A DNA stretch of 64,000 nt from Bactericera cockerelli (lineage: Eukaryota > Arthropoda > Insecta > Hemiptera > Triozidae): contig CM044957.1 of assembly GCA_024516035.1 (NCBI GenBank), positions 17,505,224-17,569,223 on the forward strand, read 5' to 3'. The position numbers were made by a program, and so were the translations under genes. This document shows, one piece after another, positions 12,401 to 18,400 of this stretch. Position 1 is the first letter of the stretch. Each line of letters begins with the position of its first letter. The notes beneath the pieces were generated by a model. That model ran no database searches. It had not been told where the DNA came from and saw only the letters and a program-made list of their open reading frames with translations.

Positions 12401-15400
12401 CGTTGGAAAGCACACCTCACTCAACCTGCAATCGGTCGATCAGTTCCGATGACACACGAAGTCACGGAGATGAAGACAGCCAGGCTTCCTCTGACTACAG
12501 CAACTCTGACGATGAAGATTCCTTCATGGACCATCACAGTGGCAAGTCTCTGGTAAGCTACATAGGTTGCAGGCAAACTACTAGGACGAAATCAATAGTA
12601 AAAAAATACAAAATCGAGATCACAAGTTTGAATCGAAACTTACATTTCCCATTTGAAACTTTACGCAAAATCTAGACCTAAGTGCACAGAGGTAGAACAA
12701 AATTGTCTATTAATTTCGCCTTTACTATGCTTTCAGTACGTATGATACACGAATAAACAATCTACGATATTCTCAACAGAAAAACAATAACTGCATAGTT
12801 CAAATGAACGTTTTTGTTTTAGTGATTCAATTTTAGTTTTTAAAAAAAATCCGACTTTTCTCTTCTAGTTTTTTTTTTTTTTTTTTTTAAGTGGGGTTTA
12901 ACGTCGCTTTCAACTGCCATGGTCATATCACGACGGGGGTTTTACCCTCCATTCGCAGGAAACTCAAAAACCTGCTTCCACATTGACCTCACCCAGCCTG
13001 AGTGGGGCCGGGAAAAGCCAGCGTCACGAGAATTAGAATTTGAATGGTCACCCATCCAAGTCTTAACCTCGCTGGATGTCGCTTAACTTCGGTGTTCTGA
13101 AGGGAACCGGTGTATTCAACATGCCATCGACGCTGGCTTCTCTTCTAGTTTACTTGTAGAACGGTGATAAAAACTGGCGATCGCAGTATAATTTTAGATT
13201 ATTTAAATTTTGTTTCCAGAAAATGACCCCGCAACCGCCAGTTTTTATTGCCGTTCAACAAGTAAAATTTAAAGAGAAATCAATTTTGGAATGACACCCA
13301 GATAGGAGAAAGAAAGATAACATCAGGATTAAAAGAATAAATGGACATAGGAATGCAGAAAAATAGAAAAAGAGAAGGCAAAGGTGTTTTAATATGAAAT
13401 CATTTATTTTAGCTTTTTAATATTATTTTGGTTGAGAAGTTTTTCTTTTTGTAACCGCGAAGTGATGTTTGTAGGGATATCAATAATTTTTGTGCAAAAA
13501 TTTAGTCTATTCCATTATAAAATATTGTGAATATCAAAAGTAAATAAGCTGCAAAAATTTGCACGTATAAAGTTGGCTTGGTTTCTAAACATGTTGTTAA
13601 TTATCAATACATGTCCTAAATTAAAAACGGTGTTATTGCCTATGACAATCTCTTCCCCTCAACCCGTTTTTCTAAACTAACAGAACTATAAGCGTGTGCT
13701 GTATTGGGTGGAAGAGATTGTCATAGGCAATAACCCCGCCCTTTAGTTAGGACTTGTGTTTTTATATATTTTCTATTCTTTTTCATTTTTGTTGTATATA
13801 TTTTTTCCATTTTTTTCATTGTTAAATTAATTATTTGTATGTACATAATGTCCATTTATACCTAATAAAGCGTTGTATAATAATAATAATATTGCAGACG
13901 GGCAAGTACGTGGCTCTAGCGGACTACGACGCGGTGGGGCACAGTGAGGTGTCTATGAGGGAGGGGGACCCGGTGGAGCTGCTCAAGGTGGGGTGTGCTG
14001 GGTGGTGGTACATCAAGCTGGCAGGTGAGCTACCATTGGTTTTTTTTTATGTAAAAAGGGCTTAAAGGGCCAAGGACTCTGAATGTTACAGACCTCTCTT
14101 TAAATAAATATTCATTGAAAAAAAAAAGAAAAAAAAAGGGCTTTCTATTTTTAACGAGATAACCTCGTAAATGTTGTAATCCTTTGTAAAATGACCTGAG
14201 GAACAGGATTTGATTGGTTGCCGAAAAGTTTAAGAAAAAAAAAAATCATTAAGAATTTTTCATCACAAAATATAAGAGTTTCAAAAATATCAATTTTCGG
14301 ATGAAAAATACTTTTTTATTTTTGTCGAGGCCATATTAATCAATGGGTTAATATTGGTCGAAGCCCTGATGGGCTAATCTTAGCCATCTCAAACCAATTA
14401 ACAACTTGTTAAAATTGGCTAGGATGCTACCTCGCATATTTTCGATTTCGAGCTCCCAGCTTGCAGTTGTTCTTGGTAATTCTAGCGCTCGAAGTCGTAA
14501 AATTTAAAAGCTTCCCTGTGAGCGTTCCCCTTTGGAACTTTGTCAACTCGACAAGAGTAATTCCCCCTTGGAAATAATTTAAATAAAACAACAGTGGTTA
14601 AATAGTGCCTAGTGACAAAATAGACCTTTTTTTAAACTTGTGCTAAATTCAATAACCTTTGATTTATCTTACCGCGCCGCGGGATTCAGTGCTAGGGTAG
14701 GGTGCCACTCTAATTCCTATTATCCTTTGGCAAGGGTGGGTAAGTTAGGTATACATCTAAAAGGTACTCCAAAGGTAAGAATGCACAATCTTATTCATTT
14801 GGTTTTGGGATCTTAAAATTGTTCTAATGAACCATATTGCCTAAAATATACAGTCCACTAAATATCGAAAATGCTAATGTGTGAAAAAAGATCATACATT
14901 TTCTTGGTCCTAGCGAGCCTGGATCAGAACAACTAGTTTAGTCCTTGCTATAGTTTTTTAGTAAAATGAGCGGTCGTTATGTCGAGCCCTTTGCTCTACA
15001 TAGCATGCTCCATTCTGATTGAGCCCTCTGCTCAATAGAAAATTAATTTTCCTATTTAAAAAATATTAACCCCATTGGTTATAATTTTGTGATTTGAGGC
15101 CTTTTGCCTATAAATTTATTGAGGCATTTGAGCCCTCTGTTCATCTGTCCATATGATTTTTTTTATAATAGGAACACCTTGTTCTGTAATTGAAATTTGG
15201 TAAAAATAACTCCTTTGAGTAATTTGCAGTACCTAACTGCTTAAAAACTTTCAGCTATATTGTTGCTAGTGCACTGTTGGTTATTGGATTTTTTTTGTAA
15301 TTCATTTTTGATAAAAATAATTATTTTATTATTGAATAAGTTGCTTTGAGTTTTCAGGTCAAAGTTAGGCACCCTCCTAATCTGATATTTAATTATTGAG

Positions 15401-18400
15401 TAATTTATGTTCAATTTATTTTTTAAATTTATTTTAAAATTGAAATATTATTAACCTTTTTTAAACTATTCTTAACCAATTATATTTCCCTTGTTAATAT
15501 TATCATAATTAACTATGTCAAAGGCAACTCCTAAAGAACTGTTGGATATTGCTGAGAAAACTCGAGCTAGGTACTATCAGCGTTTACAGCGCTGTTATGA
15601 CCTTATAAAGCTAGGGGATAGTAGAAAGGTTGAGTTTTTGCAACAAGCCAAGGTTGCAGACTCCACGTTTAACAAGCTTGAGGACGTTGTGGATCAGATT
15701 TTAAAAATTAATTCTCAGTTAAAAGAGGATGAAACCCCACTTGAGACAGAGCAACAAAGTGCTGCCTGTGATGAGTTGTATTTTAAAATTAAAGCTCACG
15801 AAAGCATTTTGTTAGCTAGTCAAGAGAAGTTTGCCGCCACCAATGTAGTTCTGCCTCCCTTACAATTACCCACCTTTGGGGGGGATATTAATAAATTTCC
15901 TGTGTTTTATTATTTATTTAAGTCTTTGGTACATGACAACCCAGATTTGTCAAACGACCAGCGCGTGCAACACCTAGTTGCCAGGCTTTCTGATAAAGCG
16001 TTGTCTGTGGTTAGTGGAGTGCCCCCTATTGGTCAAAACTATCCAGTGATATGGAAAAATTTGGTTGATAAGTATTTGGATACGAGAGTACTCTTCAGTA
16101 CCTATCTCGATCAGATATTAAGTCTGAAATCTGTGAAATCAGACTCATTTGGTCAATTTAGTAATTTTGTAGACAAGTTTTCAACTGCTGTAGATTGTTT
16201 ATCAGCATTGAATATTGAATCCCTTGGGTCTGTAATATTGTGTCATATCGGTGCCTCTAAACTTGACACAGACCTTAGAAAGCAATTTGAATTAAAAGTG
16301 CAGGGTGAAAATAACCCTAAGGTTAACAAGCTCATAAGCTTTCTGAAAGATCAGGTGAAATTGGTATCTAGAATCCAGTCGTCATCGACGGAGAAAGATA
16401 ATAAAAGTGCTTTCTCTAAGTCGCAGTCTACTTACAACTCATCTCGAGCTGTAAGTAATGTACATACATTTGTAACAAATGAAACCCCTGTGTGTAACTT
16501 GTGTAATAAAACTGATAAACACCCACTGTATAGGTGTGACAGTTTTTTGAAAATGTCAGTTTCTTCCAGGTTTGCTTTTGTTAAGGAAAATCGCCTTTGC
16601 TTTTCTTGTCTAAAAGATTCTCATACGTTAGGGCAGTGTCCGTCTAAAATGAAATGTCAAAAGTGTGAAGGGCGTCATAACACTCTCTTGCACTTTGAGA
16701 ATTCTATTGGAAAAAATATTGCCTCACGAGGTGATCGAACCCACGGGTCTGTAGAAGACTCGCGGGCGACAACTTCTACGTCAAATAGTAAATCGCTCTG
16801 TGCTACTACCGCTACTCATAACTCCACTGTATTGCTGTCTACTGTTAAGGTAGAAACTAAAGATTCAAAGGGTAAAACTCACATGCTGAGACTCTTGCTA
16901 GACTCTGGTAGCGAGAGTAATATTCTTGAGGAAAGTGTAGTGAAACAGTTGGGTCTAAAGCTGACTAAAGTCTCTAGCGCAGTACAGGGTATTTGTGGCT
17001 TGTCAAGTCAAATAAAAGGGAGAGTCGATTTTAAGTTCAACTCCCGATTTGATAAAAATATAAAATTTGCTGTTAAAGCTCTTGTGGTAAAAAACATTGC
17101 AGACAACTTGCCTTCTCAGCCTTTGAGTTTGGAGAGTATTTCTCACTTGCAAAATGTTGTCTTGTCGGATGACGAGTTTAACGTCTCTAAACCTATTCAA
17201 GGTATTTTAGGAGCCTCTCTCTTCTCAGTTCTTTTGGAACCAGGCAAAGTCGTTGGTCCCGAGAACGCTCCTGTAGCTATTAACACCTCGTTAGGCTATA
17301 CTGTTATGGGAGGGAGGTGTAATAATAATGTTACTACTAGTGATGATAAAAAATATTTTTGTGGTTTCCTTAACCAAAATTATGATGACAATTTGGAAAT
17401 GTCAATGAAAAAGTTTATGGAAATTGAAAACGTACCCTCTGCTGGTTTAACTAAGCCTGGTGATGTAGAGTGTGAAACCTTGTTTCAGTCTACATTCACA
17501 AGAGAGGCTAATGGTAAGTTCAAGGTAGCCTTGCCCTTCAAGGTGAGCCCTGATAAATTAGGAGAGTCTTATTATTTAGCCAAGAAAAGATTTCTCAACT
17601 TGGAGAAAAAATTACTTAGATCCGAAAATAATTCATTACACAGTCAGTACTGTGAGGTAATGAACGAATTTATAAACAGTGGGTATATGTCACAGGTACA
17701 TGATGATAGTGCGCAAGAGGGCTATTACATACCGCAACACGTAGTGATACGAGATGATCACGCGTCTTTTAAGTTAAGGCCAGTGTTCGATGCCAGTTGT
17801 GCCTCTACTTCTGGCATTTCACTTAACGATATATTATATACCGGGCCTAAACTGTACAATGATTTATTTGTTATATTGATAAATTTCAAATTGTTCCCTG
17901 TGGTCCTGACCACAGATATAAAAAAGATGTATCTCCAGATACTTCTTAATGAGAATCATAGGAAGTTTCAAAAGGTTGTTTGTAGACTTTCCCCAGAAGA
18001 AGATCTTAAGACCTATACCTTAAATACTGTGACCTTTGGGGTCTCCTCATCTCCCTATCTAGCCCTGCGGTGTGTGAAAGAAATGTGTTCTAAGGAATAT
18101 GACAAGTATCCACTTGCTTGTGAGCGAGTACTAACAGACTCCTACATGGATGACGTATGTATCTCCGTCCCTACTGAGGCTGTAGCGACTGACCTTCAGT
18201 CACAACTAGTAGGTTTGTTCAAAACAGGCGGATTCACCCTGTCCAAGTGGGCCTCTAACTCTTCTAAAGTCCTCGAGCACCTGCCGAACGAGGATAAGTT
18301 AGAGTCCTGTGTGACATGGGATGAGTCATCCTTGAAAGTTCTTGGTTTATTGTGGCAACCTGTCACAGATTCATTTTCCTTTGAAGTGAATATAAAAGAG

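Noticed and set aside
13010..13137. A 5S rRNA gene
   Set aside because: 5S similarity stops midway and continues into a SINE body with poly(A) tail and target duplication.
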